Below, piece after piece: positions 1 through 12,005 of a stretch of DNA of 64,000 bases. Source of the DNA: Siphonodentalium dalli (lineage: Eukaryota > Mollusca > Scaphopoda > Gadilida > Siphonodentaliidae); NCBI GenBank assembly GCA_032622095.1, contig CP136069.1, forward strand, positions 69,775,319 through 69,839,318. The letters run 5' to 3'. Every line of letters starts with the position of its first letter. Within the stretch, counting starts at the first letter, position 1. Position numbers and translations under genes: made by a program. Below the pieces are notes generated by a model. That model was not told the DNA's origin and made no database searches. It was given only the letters and a program-made list of their open reading frames with translations.

Positions 1-632
1 CTTAACAAGCCACACATTATGGCAGAACAGTCAAAACCACAGGCATGGCCAAGAAGGGAAGAATATCTTTAGTTATTCACCATGACTGACTCATACTGTT
101 CAAAGTCTTCATTTAACTTTTTTGAGAGCATCATGTGAATATTTGCTCCTGAACTTCATGTTATTAAATTATAGTTTCTTCATCTAAATGTAATTCAACT
201 TTAATATCCGCCTATTCATATTTGATGTTTAAATTATAGATCTGGTTTTTATAATCAGAGATGAAATGAATACACTGGCCAGGGACCAGCTTGGAGTTTT
301 CAAATTGGGAGAAGTCACTTAACAAAACGGGGAGAAGTGACTTCTACCCATTTGGTTATTAGGGAGAAATGGTCAAATGGGCTGTTAGCAGGGAGAATTA
401 ACAATGACTGTAGAGTTATATCTTCAGCTGTGCAAGGCAGCAAACTTTGAGCAAAGATGTCCAAGTCTACTGTTAATATCATGTGATGTGTATTGTTGAA
501 TCTTTATTTTAAATTAGATACGATAGATTATCTGCACATTGGCATAAGAGCCATCCGAAAATAATATAGCCTTATCAATAGCTACTAGTAAGTAGTCCAA
601 AGGCATGGGATGGAATTGGTGAATTGGATTTA
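1..632. other. Laminin intron 2 sequence, no feature recognised
   Basis: AT-rich with no repeat family or ORF that I recognise. Confidence 0.5.
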
Positions 633-1134
633 ATGTCGCTCCAAACAAATTTACCAGTACATAACACAAGATTTTGGACTGATTTAAACAAATTTGGTGT
701 GGTGACTCGGGGTACCCTTGGCAGAGTTATAATGGTGTTAGTTTTTCAAATTTTGTTAACTTTAAAAAAAAATTTGTTTTTAATTATTTTATTATATATT
801 TTTTTATTTATTTATTTTTTGTTTGTTTTTTGTTTGTTAAATTGAGCAATGAATTAAATCTAAATTTTATTTTTTAGAGTGAATATTTTTTTGAAAAAGG
901 ACCATAACTCAGTTATAAATAGTCGGATCAAACCCATATTTGAACTCGATCTGTCTTTTGGGCTGAGAAATTCATATACAAAATTTGGTTCCAATCAGAT
1001 AGAAAATATTTGAGTTATCGCACCATGCATAAAGTGTCTACAGACAGACAGACGGACGGACGGACTAACGACGAGTGGTCAATCCGGACAACGACACTAT
1101 GTTTACCATACTATGGTATGGGTCAACATAAAAA
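633..1134 (+). repeat. Interspersed repeat R1, copy 1
   Basis: Starts ATGTCGCTCCAAACAAATT and ends in (GACA)n/(GACG)n, then CCATACTATGG and TAAAAA. Two other copies are at 5957-6443 and 27848-28329. Contains the GGACCATAACTC...TCGGATCAAACC pattern of the 165-bp repeat superfamily. No coding potential. Confidence 0.8.
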
Positions 1135-1245
1135 CCATTATATGAAAGTGTCAATGACACTAGCTCAACTTAGGTAGGGGAATAATTTAATGGTTGACAG
1201 TAAATGGAGGAATAGGAAAGGTGCTAATTGAAATGTCTAACCTGT

Positions 1246-2703
1246 GCCAAAGGATTTAGTCATGCAAAGAGTAAAATCCAAGATGGCCACTGGCGGGCAT
1301 GTTTTTTGGCCAATTGACCCCAAAAGGACTCGTTCCCATCTACGTGTCATTGTTAACATCCATGACAAATTTCATGAAGATCTGATCAAACCTACGACCT
1401 GTAGCCCACGCCAAAGGATTTAGTCATGCAAAGTGTAAAATCAAAGATGGCTGCTGGCTGCCATGTTTTTCGGCCGAACGACCCCAAAATGACTCGTTCC
1501 CATCTACATGTCATTGTTAACATCCATGACAAATTTCATGAAGTTCCGACCAAAGCTACGACCTGTAGCCCGCGCCAAAAGATTTAGTCATGCAAAGAGT
1601 AAAATCCAAGATGGCTGCTGGTGGCCATGTTTTTTGCCCGAACAACCCCAAAATCACTCGTTCCCATCTACATGTCAATATTAACATCCATGATAAATTT
1701 CATGATGATCAGACGAACAGTACGACCTGTAGCCCGCGCCAATGGATTGAATTTTGAAATCAAAGATGGCCACCAGCAGCCATGTTCTTTTGCCGAATGA
1801 CCCCAAAATGACTCGTTCCCATCTACATGTCAATGTCAACATTCATGACAAATTTCATAAACATCAGACCAAAGGTACGACCTGTAGCCCGCGCCAAAGG
1901 ATTTAGTCATGCGAAGAGTAAAATCCAAGATTGCTGATGGCGGCCATGTTTTTCGGCCGAACGACCCCAAAATGACTCGTTCGCATCTACATCTCATTTT
2001 TAAAATCCATGACAAATTTAATGAAGTTCCAACCAAAGCTACGACCTGTAGCCCGCGCCAAAGGATTTAGTCATGCAAAGAGTAAAATCCAAGATGGCTG
2101 CTGGCGGCCATGTTTTTGGCTGAACGACCCCAAAATCACTCGTTCCCATCTACATGTCAATATTAACATCCATGACAAATTTCATGATGATCAGACGAAC
2201 AGTACGACCTGTAGCCCGCGCCAATGGATTGAATTTTGAAATCCAAGATGGCTGCCAGCGGCCATGTTTTTTTGCCGAATGACCCCAAAATGATTCGTTC
2301 CCATCTACATGTCAATGTCAACATTCATGACAAATTTCATAAACATCAGACCAAAGGTACAACCTGTAGCCCGCGCCAAAGGATTTAGTCATGCAAAGAG
2401 TAAAATCCAAGATGGCTGCTGGCGGCCATGTTTTTCAGCCAAACAACCCCAAAATGACTCGTTCCCATCTACATGTCATTGTTAACATCCATGACAAATT
2501 TCATGAAGTTCCGACCAAAGCTACGACCTGTAGCCCGCGCCAAAGGATTTAGTCATGCAAAGAGTAAAATCCAATATGGCTGCTGGCGGCCATGTTTTTT
2601 GGCTGAACGACCCCAAAATCACTCGTTCCCATCTACATGTCAATATTAACATCCATGACAAATTTCATAAAGATCAGACCAAAGGTACGACCTGTAGCCC
2701 GCG
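1246..2703 (+). repeat. Satellite-like array, nine units of 155-164 bp with higher-order structure
   Basis: Unit junctions (GCCAAAGGATTTAGTC or its AATGGATTG variant) fall at 1246, 1410, 1574, 1738, 1893, 2057, 2220, 2375, 2539 and 2703. The two 155-bp variants start 482 bp apart, giving a three-unit higher-order repeat. Most units carry CCAAGATGGC followed by the inverted GGCGGCCATG. The array ends in a (GACACACAGAC)-like run and TAGCTCAAACTTAC. Open frames across it arise from the repeat. Confidence 0.9.
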
Positions 2704-2879
2704 CCAAAGGAAATTGTTGACGGACACACAGACACACGGACGACAGACGCCAACCCATGGCAATAGCTCAAACTTACAAAGTAAGTTGAGCTAATAATGA
2801 GTAAGAAAACAATTATGAAAGTGTCAATTTCACTGTAGCTCAATTTGGGAAGGAGTTTATTTTTTCCTGAGCAATAAAC

Positions 2880-3310
2880 AGAATGATAAAGCAGAAGGAA
2901 TGTAAACTGGAGGTCACCCCGAAGATCCATATGAAGTTTGGTGATTATAGGATGAGGGATGTGGTCTGTAGGGTGCGCCCAAGGATTTAGTCATACGAAG
3001 TGTAAATTCCAAGAAGGTCACTGGCGGCCATGTTTTTCAATGAATTTCGGTCAAAATAGGAGGCTCCCATCTAGAGGTCATCCCGAAGATCCATATGAAG
3101 TTTGGTGATCATCGGAATGAGGATTTATCGGCCATGTTTCGAATTTTTGTCAAAATAGGAGGCCCCCAATAAATTTGGGCTGCGGGGTAGGCCATTGAAT
3201 TCAGATTTGAAATCCAAAATGGCTGCTGGTGAAAATAGGAGGCTTCCATCTAGAGGTCACCCCGAAGATCCATATGAAGTTTGGTGATGATCGGATGAGG
3301 AATCGTTCAA
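2880..3310 (+). repeat. Diverged continuation of the 164-bp array
   Basis: CCCGAAGATCCATATGAAG recurs at about 2918, 3082 and 3261 (spacing 164 and about 180), with remnants of AAGGATTTAGTCAT and GGCGGCCATG. Confidence 0.75.
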
Positions 3311-4287
3311 TACCAAATATCAAGAAATTATGTTGAAAATTGTTTGAGTTAATAACACCTGACAACCCAAATAAAATTGATTTTTAAGTTGAAAAATTAT
3401 CATAACTCAAAAAATTCATTGGACCAAAATCAAATTTGAACTTGAACCTGTGTCTTCTCAAATGTGAACCACGTACCAAATATAAAGAATTCAGTTTAAT
3501 ACGACTCAAGTTATCATTCAGATGATCCAAGATTTCATGAGATAACAGTACAATTGTACTTGACTACTGAAGATTTATAACCCAAACTTCCAATAGGTTC
3601 ATATCCCAATAAAACTCACCATAACACAAAACGATGTCCGAACTTATTGACCTACATGTAAATGATAATTCACAGGTAGAACATTGGCTAACTTACAATT
3701 CTGCATGGTATAATATCCATTAAGTTCAGAAACAAAATCAGATGAGTTTGTAGAAATTAATATGGAAAAAGCTATACGGTATAAAGATAAGAAATGAATG
3801 TTTGAATGTGCTTTATTAAGGAGTATGTCACTGTGGCGGTTATGGGAACATTTAGTGTAAACCACTTTGCCCAAGGGCCACATCTCTATATCCTTCAATA
3901 AAACACACTCAAACTACATGCATTTTTTTAAATATCACCTGAGGAGGGTTAACCAAAGCCCAATATGAGTGGAAGAAAATTAATTTATACATGTTTGAAT
4001 AATGCAGGTAAAGAGGTGCAAAAAAGTTATCTGCCTCAACATCTTATATCCTTGGAGTAAGCAGATTTATTTTTGGCCGTCTGACAAATCTCAGGTTGTG
4101 TAACACATGGAATGCAGACCTGTGTTTCGGCTAATTTAAATATTTGAAAGAAGTAGACCGATGAGATACTGTGGTATAATCCAGCCTAGTGGTATCAGTA
4201 CTCTGCCAGTTATCTAATAGTGCGCTAGGGAGCTTCAGCATGAATGTTAACACCTGTAACTTGGAGTGACTATACCAATGAGAAACA
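3311..4287. other. Laminin intron 2 sequence, old repeat traces
   Basis: 3390-3530 carries the ATCATAACTC...TTGGACCAAAATC pattern of the 165-bp repeat superfamily. The rest is unrecognised. Confidence 0.45.
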
Positions 4288-4645
4288 GTGGCATAAGGCC
4301 AAAACAAAAATCTTCTGTTTCAGATAACATCAGTGATAACATTGGGAAAATTTTCCAGGCAGGCAGAGATTTTTTAAAACCTTGGATAAAACATGTTGTC
4401 CCTTGTTCATTCACTCTACAGTAAGATTTCTACCAATGTTGAACTTAATATATTAAACCCACTTATTTTTTATTCTGGGATTGGGAAAACGATAAATATT
4501 CACATTGACACTCTAACAGTTAACTACATTTCTATATAGACTAGCTTTCTGGAGAAAATTCCACAAAAAAAAATTGAGGCATGCAAGAAAATCTCAGCCA
4601 GACAGGGTATCCGAAACAAAGAGGTTTTTTTTTTTGGCCTATAAT
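4288..4645. mobile_element. Short PIF-type relative with GGCC ends
   Basis: Inverted ends AAGGCCAAAACAAAAATC / TTTTTTTTTTTTGGCCT with matching inner words (TTTCAGATAAC versus TTTCGGATACC, and GGAAAATTTTCC versus GGAGAAAATTCC). Flanks resemble TAA but are imperfect. Confidence 0.6.
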
Positions 4646-4688
4646 CCACCACTAGCATATAATGTTGCTATCAATGCTAAGCCAGGTA

Positions 4689-4837
4689 CAGTAATGCCCT
4701 AATTAATCGACTGCTTAACCACAGCAGAATTATGGGTAACTTTTCAGGATTTAGTCGGAAATATGGCTTGTTGCCATTCATCGGAAAGCTCTCGGGCTGC
4801 TGTGGTTAAGGAGTCGATTACTTAGGGCATTACTGTA
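4689..4837. mobile_element. MITE A, right arm largely deleted
   Basis: The left arm is complete through GGAAAGCTCTC; then only GCTGTGGTTAAGGAGTCGAT...GGGCATTACTG remains. Confidence 0.82.
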
Positions 4838-5310
4838 CATGTATGTGGGGAGTGGGTTCAACCCTGAAGAAACAAGATAGTCAAGCCTTGAAATAATGTG
4901 ACTCACATTTGCCAAAACCACCACTGTTGAAAAACCCTACCTTTGCATGCATGGCATAGTTAACATTTGTGAGAATTGTAGTATTTGGTAGCGGTAATAA
5001 AAACAGGATGCGAAAGAATAATCAGTAATAAATATTGTTGACTGATAAAAACTTGAAGATGATGTCTACTTGATTGCGATGAGAATTAGGAATATGTCGC
5101 CTGTATTCTGTATCCCCAAATTTGTGTGGGGAAAATTGTCAACACGTCATTGACCTCCAATCTTGCAATTTAAATATAATCAAACATGAAGAAGTGTTTG
5201 TAATTGTCATTGGCTTTTTATAGAGAATGGAATCCGTCTTGAAATGATTTGTTATGTCACTAACCAATGAAATCACGCAAGGTCTGAGACATATTATAAC
5301 CAATGATATA

Positions 5311-5516
5311 CAGTAATGATCGACTCCTTAACCACAGCAGAATTATGGGTAACTTTTCAGGATTTAGTCAGAAATATGGCTTGTTGCCATTCATTGGAAA
5401 GCTCTCACCGAGAGCTTTCCGATGAATGGCAACAAGCCATATTTCCGACTAAATCCTGAAAAATTACCCATAATTCTGCTGTGGTTAAGGAGTCGATTAT
5501 TTAGAGCATTACTGTA
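5311..5516. mobile_element. MITE A: palindromic TA-flanked (Tc1/mariner-type) foldback, near-complete
   Basis: 206 bp, almost a perfect palindrome. Arm: CAGTAATG...ATCGACTCCTTAACC...AGCAGAATTATGGG...GGAAAGCTCTC. Flanked by TA. It lacks about 14 bp of the left terminus relative to other copies. Confidence 0.85.
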
Positions 5517-5956
5517 CCATATTGAATGACGTAAATCTGATAGAACATTCATCAGCTTTTTAAAGAGACTGGGTAATATGTGATGAGCCAGGCATCAATA
5601 GGGACCTTCAGCTTGGGTGCTAATCCATGTAACTGATGAGAACGAGAGGCCTAACATGATCGGCAGATGTTAACTCATCCCTTGGCGATAGTAAATTACT
5701 ATGATCGGAATCATAAATGAGAGTTTTGGTGTTGAATTTTAGAGTATACTGTTATGTACTATTATAGACAAATGTACATATTAAACACAAATTATTGGAA
5801 TTTATGGGTCACTCGCATTTATATAAGAGAATGCACTGGTACAGGATCTGTAATGCTGCACCACCACAGCCTTGGGTTAAATGTGAAAGGTGATCTGGAC
5901 ATGGAATACATGGGTTAAGAGAGTCCAATATAAGTTTACAATAATAATGTATCAAA

Positions 5957-6443
5957 ATGTCGCTCCAAACAAATTTACCAGTACATAACACAAGTTTTTG
6001 ACCGATTTAAACAAATTTGGTGTGGTGACTCGGGTACTCTTGGCAGAGTTATAATGGTGTTAGTTTTTCAAATTTTGTTAACTTAAAATGTTTTTTTTTT
6101 ATTATTTAAAAAAAACAATATTTTATTATATATATATATATTTTTTTTAAATTGAGCAAGGAAATCAATCTAAATTTGTTTGTTTGTTTTTTTAAAGAGT
6201 GAATATTTTTTCGAAAAAAAAAGGGCCATAACTCAGTTAAAAATAGTCGGATCAAACCCATATTCGAACTCGATCTGTATTTTGGGCTGAGAAACTCACA
6301 TACCAAATTTGGTAGATAGAAAATGTTTCAGTTATCCCATTATGCGTAAAGTGCCTACGGACAGACGGATAGACAGACAGACGAGTGGTCAATCCGGACA
6401 ACGACACTATTTTTACCATACTATGGTATGGGTAAACATAAAA
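5957..6443 (+). repeat. Interspersed repeat R1, copy 2
   Basis: Same start, interior and CCATACTATGG end as 633-1134. Confidence 0.8.
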
Positions 6444-6602
6444 AGTGGAATAATCCACCACCAGCATACTGGTCCTGTGATGAACCAGGCATTAACAGGG
6501 AGCCTCAGCTCGACTGTAAATTAAGAGTATATATCGGGTATGTCTGAGATCTCAAGTTGCACATGCATCCCAGATTTCAGTCAATATGTTAAAGAAACAT
6601 AC

Positions 6603-6904
6603 CTTCAAAACATCGCTGTTCTCAAAATCGTAAGCACTGGGTCTTCCTTCGAGAGTACTGAATGCGACACTGCCGCCCGTAAGCGGTGAGATGTCACTGA
6701 AGTCGCCCGTACACAGTGCCTTGGTCTCGTCATCTCTCGTGATAACATCAGTCTGCTCTATTCCGTAAGTGTGATAACACGATGAACTGTAGTATTGATA
6801 AGGAATCCATTCACAAGTGTTGCAAGTCCGTTTAAAAATCGCGAAGCTCTCCGGTCGAGATGACCTGAACCTCAACCTGATGTACGTAATATCAAAGGCT
6901 TGTT
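6603..6904 (-). CDS. LAMC1-like: Laminin gamma-like subunit, coding exon 2 (second part of LN domain)
   Basis: The exon has 302 bp: two bases finishing a split codon, then exactly 100 codons. It reads QAFDITYIRLRF, SRPESFAIFKRT, WIPYQYYSSSC, ALCTGDFSDISPLTGG and VAFSTLEGRPSAYDFENS, close to the LN domain of laminin gamma chains; FSDISPLTGG and STLEGRPSAY favour gamma over alpha or netrin. The acceptor is a pyrimidine tract ending TTTTCAG at 6905 and the donor is AAG/GTATGT at 6602. Phase and residue order match exon 1 at 29956-30343. One oddity is a CNTC pair just before WIPYQYY, where vertebrate gamma chains have no cysteines; it might form an extra disulphide. The next expected segment (WVTATDIR region) was not found in 1-6602, so exon 3 lies outside and intron 2 exceeds 6.6 kb. 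Confidence 0.92.
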
Positions 6905-6972
6905 CTGAAAAGAAAGAAAACAAAATTGGTTTAGTACAATGCACATTGTGCTAACATACACTAAGATCCAAG

Positions 6973-8375
6973 CCTGAATTGAGTGTGTTAAATTTGACTG
7001 ACATTTGCAAAATGAAGTCCCCAGAGGGTAAATTTAGTGATGCTATCCCGTTATCTTCTCTGGGGACCTCATTTTGCTTAGGCCTAAAAAAAAATATTAT
7101 TTGTTTCCTATTACGGTGCCAAAAAATTCCAGGTAGGTAGGTAGGGATTTTTTTTTTGGTAATATTATTTTATTTTTCCCCCGAACAGTTAAGAAGTACC
7201 GGTACATTAATGCTTACTCTTTATACTTGTGTTAAGGCTGTCCATGTATATTGCAAGTAAACAGTTAATGTAGCACAATAATATGATAAGTATTGTCAAT
7301 GTGAACAAACAAATGCCTCCCAGGCACTCAATTATGCAGCTCTCTTGTAATTATTCTCTCAGTTTAGATTGTGGTGGCACATCTTCCTCAGAGCACAATA
7401 TTGATATATCAACAGGCCCAAGACATACACCATAATAGGGCTTTTCTATTACTTTATAATAATATAACTTGTATGATATTAATTCAAACCTCACTTAAAT
7501 ATTTGGTCATACACCTCAGGACCTAAGACACATATCTCACATGCGCCTCAGACACATTGCACAGGGTGTAAATGTTCCTCAACTGCACTGAAATATAAAG
7601 TCCCACACCACACTGAAAATGGTACCACAGGCCACACCTTGACTGAGGTACCACACCTCAGCATTCAAATTGGCCCCCAACTTTGAAGTTCCTTATACAC
7701 ACTGGCATATGCATGCTTGTAAGTTTGATACATCATACACCCAAACAAACCAGTAGATAATTTCATGTGCTTTTTTAGTGCCCATCACAGAAGGGTGTTT
7801 GATATGGTAGACATGCAGTCATCTTTATACTGTCTGTATACATACTAGTAACTATGCATGAACACTATGAATCCTTGATTGACTGGGGAGAGGAACTTTA
7901 AATTCTGATATAGAATGTCGTCTATATGAATATTGCTCTCTAACAGATAAGACTTCCCACAAGACATGGGAGTTGAACAAACAAGATTACCACAGGCAGG
8001 TTTTAAAGACTGCAGATTTATTGGTGAGATTGGGATTCATCTGCAACCACAAATGGACATGTATTTTAATAGAAGTAAATTGTTTTTGAAACTTCCATCT
8101 AAAATTATTGCTGCTTAATGTAAACATAGTATATATAGTATATATTTAACGATATAGATGTGTTTACATGCCAATTACATGCATTAAAAAAAAGTTCAGG
8201 TCGGCCCAATTTCGGCAGGTCGGTCGGGTAACCGGAAACACAGATGTTTTTTTTTTTGGCCTTAGGCCTCATCCTCTGGGAAGTATCTATATTCTCAAAT
8301 TAAGATTGTTTTCAGTTACTTTTTCCCTTCTGTTGAGTTTTATATCCCCTACTTTGCAGAAGATACATGTAATAT
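6973..8375. mobile_element. Family B copy interrupted by the PIF-type element
   Basis: The left arm 6973-7080 (AAGCCTGAATTGAGTGTG, then a hairpin) resumes at 8262 (GGCCTCATCCTCTGGG) with family B interior up to about 8375. The break is exactly at a TTA that is duplicated by the insertion at 7081-8261. The right terminus is not identifiable. Confidence 0.6.
7081..8261 (+). mobile_element. PIF/Harbinger-type nonautonomous element, copy 1 (1,181 bp)
   Basis: Ends GGCCTAAAAAAA and TTTTTTTTTTGGCC are flanked by the TTA duplication (7078-7080, 8262-8264). The interior is shared, inverted, with 13674-14877. The empty-site sequence CTTAGGCCTCA is visible in related family B copies (15431), confirming the boundaries. 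No transposase ORF. Confidence 0.82.
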
Positions 8376-9189
8376 GCATAAGGCCAAAAATAAATAGTAT
8401 GTTTCCGCTAACGGTGTGAACAAATTAGGGTATGTACATGTAGGTAAGGAATTTTTTATTTTTTATTTATTTATTTATTTTTTTATCCAGCTGCAGAAAT
8501 ACTGAACAAACTCAACCGAAGTGACATAAAATGTTATTCACATACTGCATTTTCATAATTTTGGCTAAATTACTTGGTATGAAAATGAAATTGATGTCAC
8601 TGACGTTTTATGAGAATTTTACCCATAATACTGCCATTACACGGGTACTTGTATTGTGATGACTACATCCCATTGTCTGGAGGTAGCCAGTACATGTACA
8701 GCATGCCTGGATTTTGGAAACAGTAGCTATACCCCTACCATGTGTGGTGATAAGTTACTGATAACCTCTATATACATGTATATATCGATACACACCCACC
8801 ATGTCTGTTGATAGTTCCCAAACAAGGCATAAATCAGGCCTGAGATCCATGCACTCTCAGGAAATTCAAATCACAAAATTCATGCCCATCAATCCATCAA
8901 TCCACACTTGGAGTTTTAACTTTTGAGGTCCAGCTGTCACTTTATGGTCATTTTACACAGGGATATGTTAGATATGGTTTTTTTTTATATATAGAAATTT
9001 TCGGCTTTTTCACTAAATATCAATAAAAGATTAGGGTCGGCCAGGTCGGCAGTTATTTTTTAGGGTCGGTCGATGTGCAGAAACATAGTATATTTTTTCT
9101 CAGTCTATGTAAACATACACTCAGATTCATACTGATACTATTTTTTATATGTGGGTATGTAGTTTACTCCAGACTGATTTTTTCTTTGG

Positions 9190-9840
9190 TCTAATCGAGA
9201 TGACTAATGGGTGAACATTACCAACTTCAACTGGGGAACTTGAATCTAATCCTACAGTCTCCCATAGCAGTTGGGGCCTATAAGTAGAATGAGGTCCCCA
9301 GAGGGTGAATTTGATGATGCTAGCCCACTAAACGGAATAGCGTCACTAAATCCACCCTCTGGTGACCTCATTCTGCAAATGTCAGACACACTGAATTCAG
9401 GCTTTATCAAGATCCATATGTGTACATGTATTCCCACCAATTTTTCATTTCTCGGAACACTTTTTCGGGTCTTAATTCCCCCAAATTATATCACATCACG
9501 CTACTTTAATCGTTTTGATTGCACACATATGTGTATATCTTGGTGCCACTAAAAGTTAGTTCTGACTGGCGCTATACCGATGTGGAAACCCACAGTTTGG
9601 GGAAATAGTAAGTCTACAGCAAGTAATCAGACCACTATTTATTTGTGGCTACCGTCACCAAATTCACTCTCTGGGAACCACTTTCTGCTTTAGGCCTCCA
9701 CTGCTATGGGAAACCTTGGATCAAATTGAAGTTCCCCAGTTGAAGTTGGACAGAAGGGAAAAAGCAACTAAAAATAATGTTAATTTGAGACTTTTGTTAT
9801 GAATGAGGTCCCCGGAGGGTGAATTTGGTGATGCTAGCCC
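9190..9840. repeat. Rearranged family B fragments
   Basis: A hairpin of the GAATGAGGTCCCCAGAGGG type lies at 9289-9378 with a right-end TIR to about 9412. A partial hairpin and interior lie at 9645-9840. The order suggests two incomplete copies. Confidence 0.6.
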
Positions 9841-9887
9841 ACTGTCCTAAAAATCTCAACCTAAAATTTTCAACTGCTATTGAGTAG

Positions 9888-10121
9888 AGACCCTTCCATG
9901 AATGGAGCTTCCTGAAACCCTGTGTCAATGCATTCTCTTATATATGTGAGCATATATAAGAGAATACATGTACATTGATCTAACAATATTTACCTCGACC
10001 TTGTAAGCCAGTGCATTCTCTTATATATGTGAGGCTCCCTATGGGAGACTCGCATATATAAGATAATGCACTGGCACAGGATTTTTAATGCTGCACCAGC
10101 ACAGCTCCCATCATTAAAGGT
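9888..10121. mobile_element. Degenerate TTAA-type element with two hairpins
   Basis: Ends CCTTCCATGAATGGAGC and GCTCCCATCATTAAAGG; TTAA at 10122-10125 on the right only. Hairpins at 9930-9968 and 10010-10073 use the CATTCTCTTATATATG module. A related half-copy lies at 5815-5877. Confidence 0.55.
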
Positions 10122-10125
10122 TTAA

Positions 10126-11435
10126 GTGTTAATAATTTTATGAGATATAAATGAAGAAGTCATTATCCGCTCTAATTTCCAACTGCCATTGTGTAACATT
10201 TGCACTGTCACCAGGTCCCCAATATAATATCAACTGGAATGAATTTTCAGCTGCATGTGACCTACGACAAGATCATGGTTTTGATGAAGTGCCATTAATT
10301 TAATGAGAAATCAATCAAGAGGTGATTATCCACTCTAGGTCACTCAAGGACAGGAGTATTTATGTATTTACGAACCAAATCCATTAAAATGTAATCCTAC
10401 ATGGCTTATGAATATTCATGAGACACAAGTACCAACCACTTGATTGATACGCCGCTATCAACCACAATACCACAAAAGGTAAATAGAGACCTCAATGATT
10501 TTGATCTCGAAATTGTCAAATCAGCAATTATGAAGGAATGCGCGAGTAATAGTTCTAAAAGTGACGACTCAGCTCAGGACTAGATACATGTATGTCCGCC
10601 TGTTACTGAAGTTCACTGTCTATGTATAGTAGATTCTAATGTTACAGTACATGTCATCTATGGAGTATGACCAGAGTACCCACCACATGTACATGTACAT
10701 GTATCTGGGTGACTCCTAGATTCTAATGTTACTACATGCAGCCCTGTTAATTAGCAGACATTTGCCTAGGCTAAGAAATTGCCTTGGCCATAAATGTTAC
10801 TTCGACTAAAAGGCCTAAGATCCGCATACATGTACCGGTACGGTAGTGCATACTATAATGCACTCTATACATATCACTTGAAGTGACCTCGAAATTGCCA
10901 AATTTACAATTTACAGTTTACAATTGGAACTTATTCCATTATCATGGCAAACTTTGGTTGGATCTGGTTTAAAATTGATGATTATCAAGATAATCCTTGT
11001 GCAGTTATCTCATTAGACCTTGGCATTCAATAATAAATCTTTGTTGTCTGCAGACTTCCACAGTGTGACACAAAGACAATGTACTAGTATGCAGCAATTT
11101 GTTAAAAAAATTCGCACAAAACATCAGTAGGCTCTGAAATTAGCCTTGGCTAAAAAAAAAAAATGACAAAATTTCTTTTTGCCTAGGGATAGCCAACACT
11201 ATAATTAACAGGGCTGTACATGTCACCTACCAGGGTATGACCCGAATACCCACCGCATGTACGGTATATACATGTATGCTAATAGCTGGAAAGGGTGAAG
11301 TTACAACTCTTAATCCTAAAAAGCTTATGATTATTCATAAGGCTCAAGTACCAACCACTCAAATGATACACGACTATCTATAGAGACCTCAGTCATTCTA
11401 TTATCTCAAAATCATCTAATCAGCTACATGTGCAT
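10126..11435. other. Laminin intron 1 stretch with no recognised element
   Basis: Rich in TACATGTA words, including an ACATGTACATGTACATG run near 10685. No gene seen. Confidence 0.5.
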
Positions 11436-11959
11436 GATGCCCTAAATAACCCACTCCTTAACCCTTTACCCAACAAACCGGCCAAAAACGCCCAAATAAG
11501 GCTGCAACAGCCTAAAATATCTTCGGTCTGTCTCAATAGAACCATACAAATATGGATATCATTGGAACCGGCTCCTTGATCACATTGTGATAGTTACAGT
11601 TATGCCCTGTGCCAATGCATTCTCTTATATATGCGAGTCGACCATAGGTCGCCTCGCATATATAAGAGAATGCATTGGCCTAAAAAAAATCTTTTTTTAA
11701 CACTTTTTACCATTTTTTCTTACATTCTTTAACAATTTTATAATTTTTAATGTGTTAAGCCAATGCATTCTCTTATATATGTGAGGCGACCTATGGTCGA
11801 CTCGCATATATAAAAGAATGCATTGGCACAGGGCCGTTCTGTTGGGTAAAGGGTTAACCACAGAAGAATTATGAGTAACTTTTCAGGATTTAGTTGGAAA
11901 TATGGCTTGTTGCCATTCATCGGAAAGCTCTCAGTGAGATTATTTAGGGCATTACTGTA
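11436..11959. mobile_element. MITE A, split by TTAA element F
   Basis: Left piece 11436-11461, right piece 11854-11959. The insertion lies at its internal TTAA, and the second arm is mostly deleted. Confidence 0.8.
11462..11853. mobile_element. TTAA-flanked MITE (piggyBac/Kolobok type), family F, nested in MITE A
   Basis: 392 bp, TIR CCCTTTACCCAACA, flanked by TTAA at 11458-11461 and 11854-11857. It sits inside MITE A, whose uninterrupted copies read CTCCTTAACCACAGC with a single TTAA, so the duplication is demonstrated. Two 27-bp-stem hairpins (11606-11675, 11761-11827) lie inside. Confidence 0.88.
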
Positions 11960-12005
11960 CATCTGTAAACACCTGCAATTAATTATGTAGTCAGGTACTC
12001 GTAGG

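Noticed and set aside
2009-2794. Repeated peptides such as NDPKITRSHLHVNINIHDKFH
   Set aside because: Translation of the 164-bp satellite array; frames break in neighbouring units and the GACA-type tail follows.
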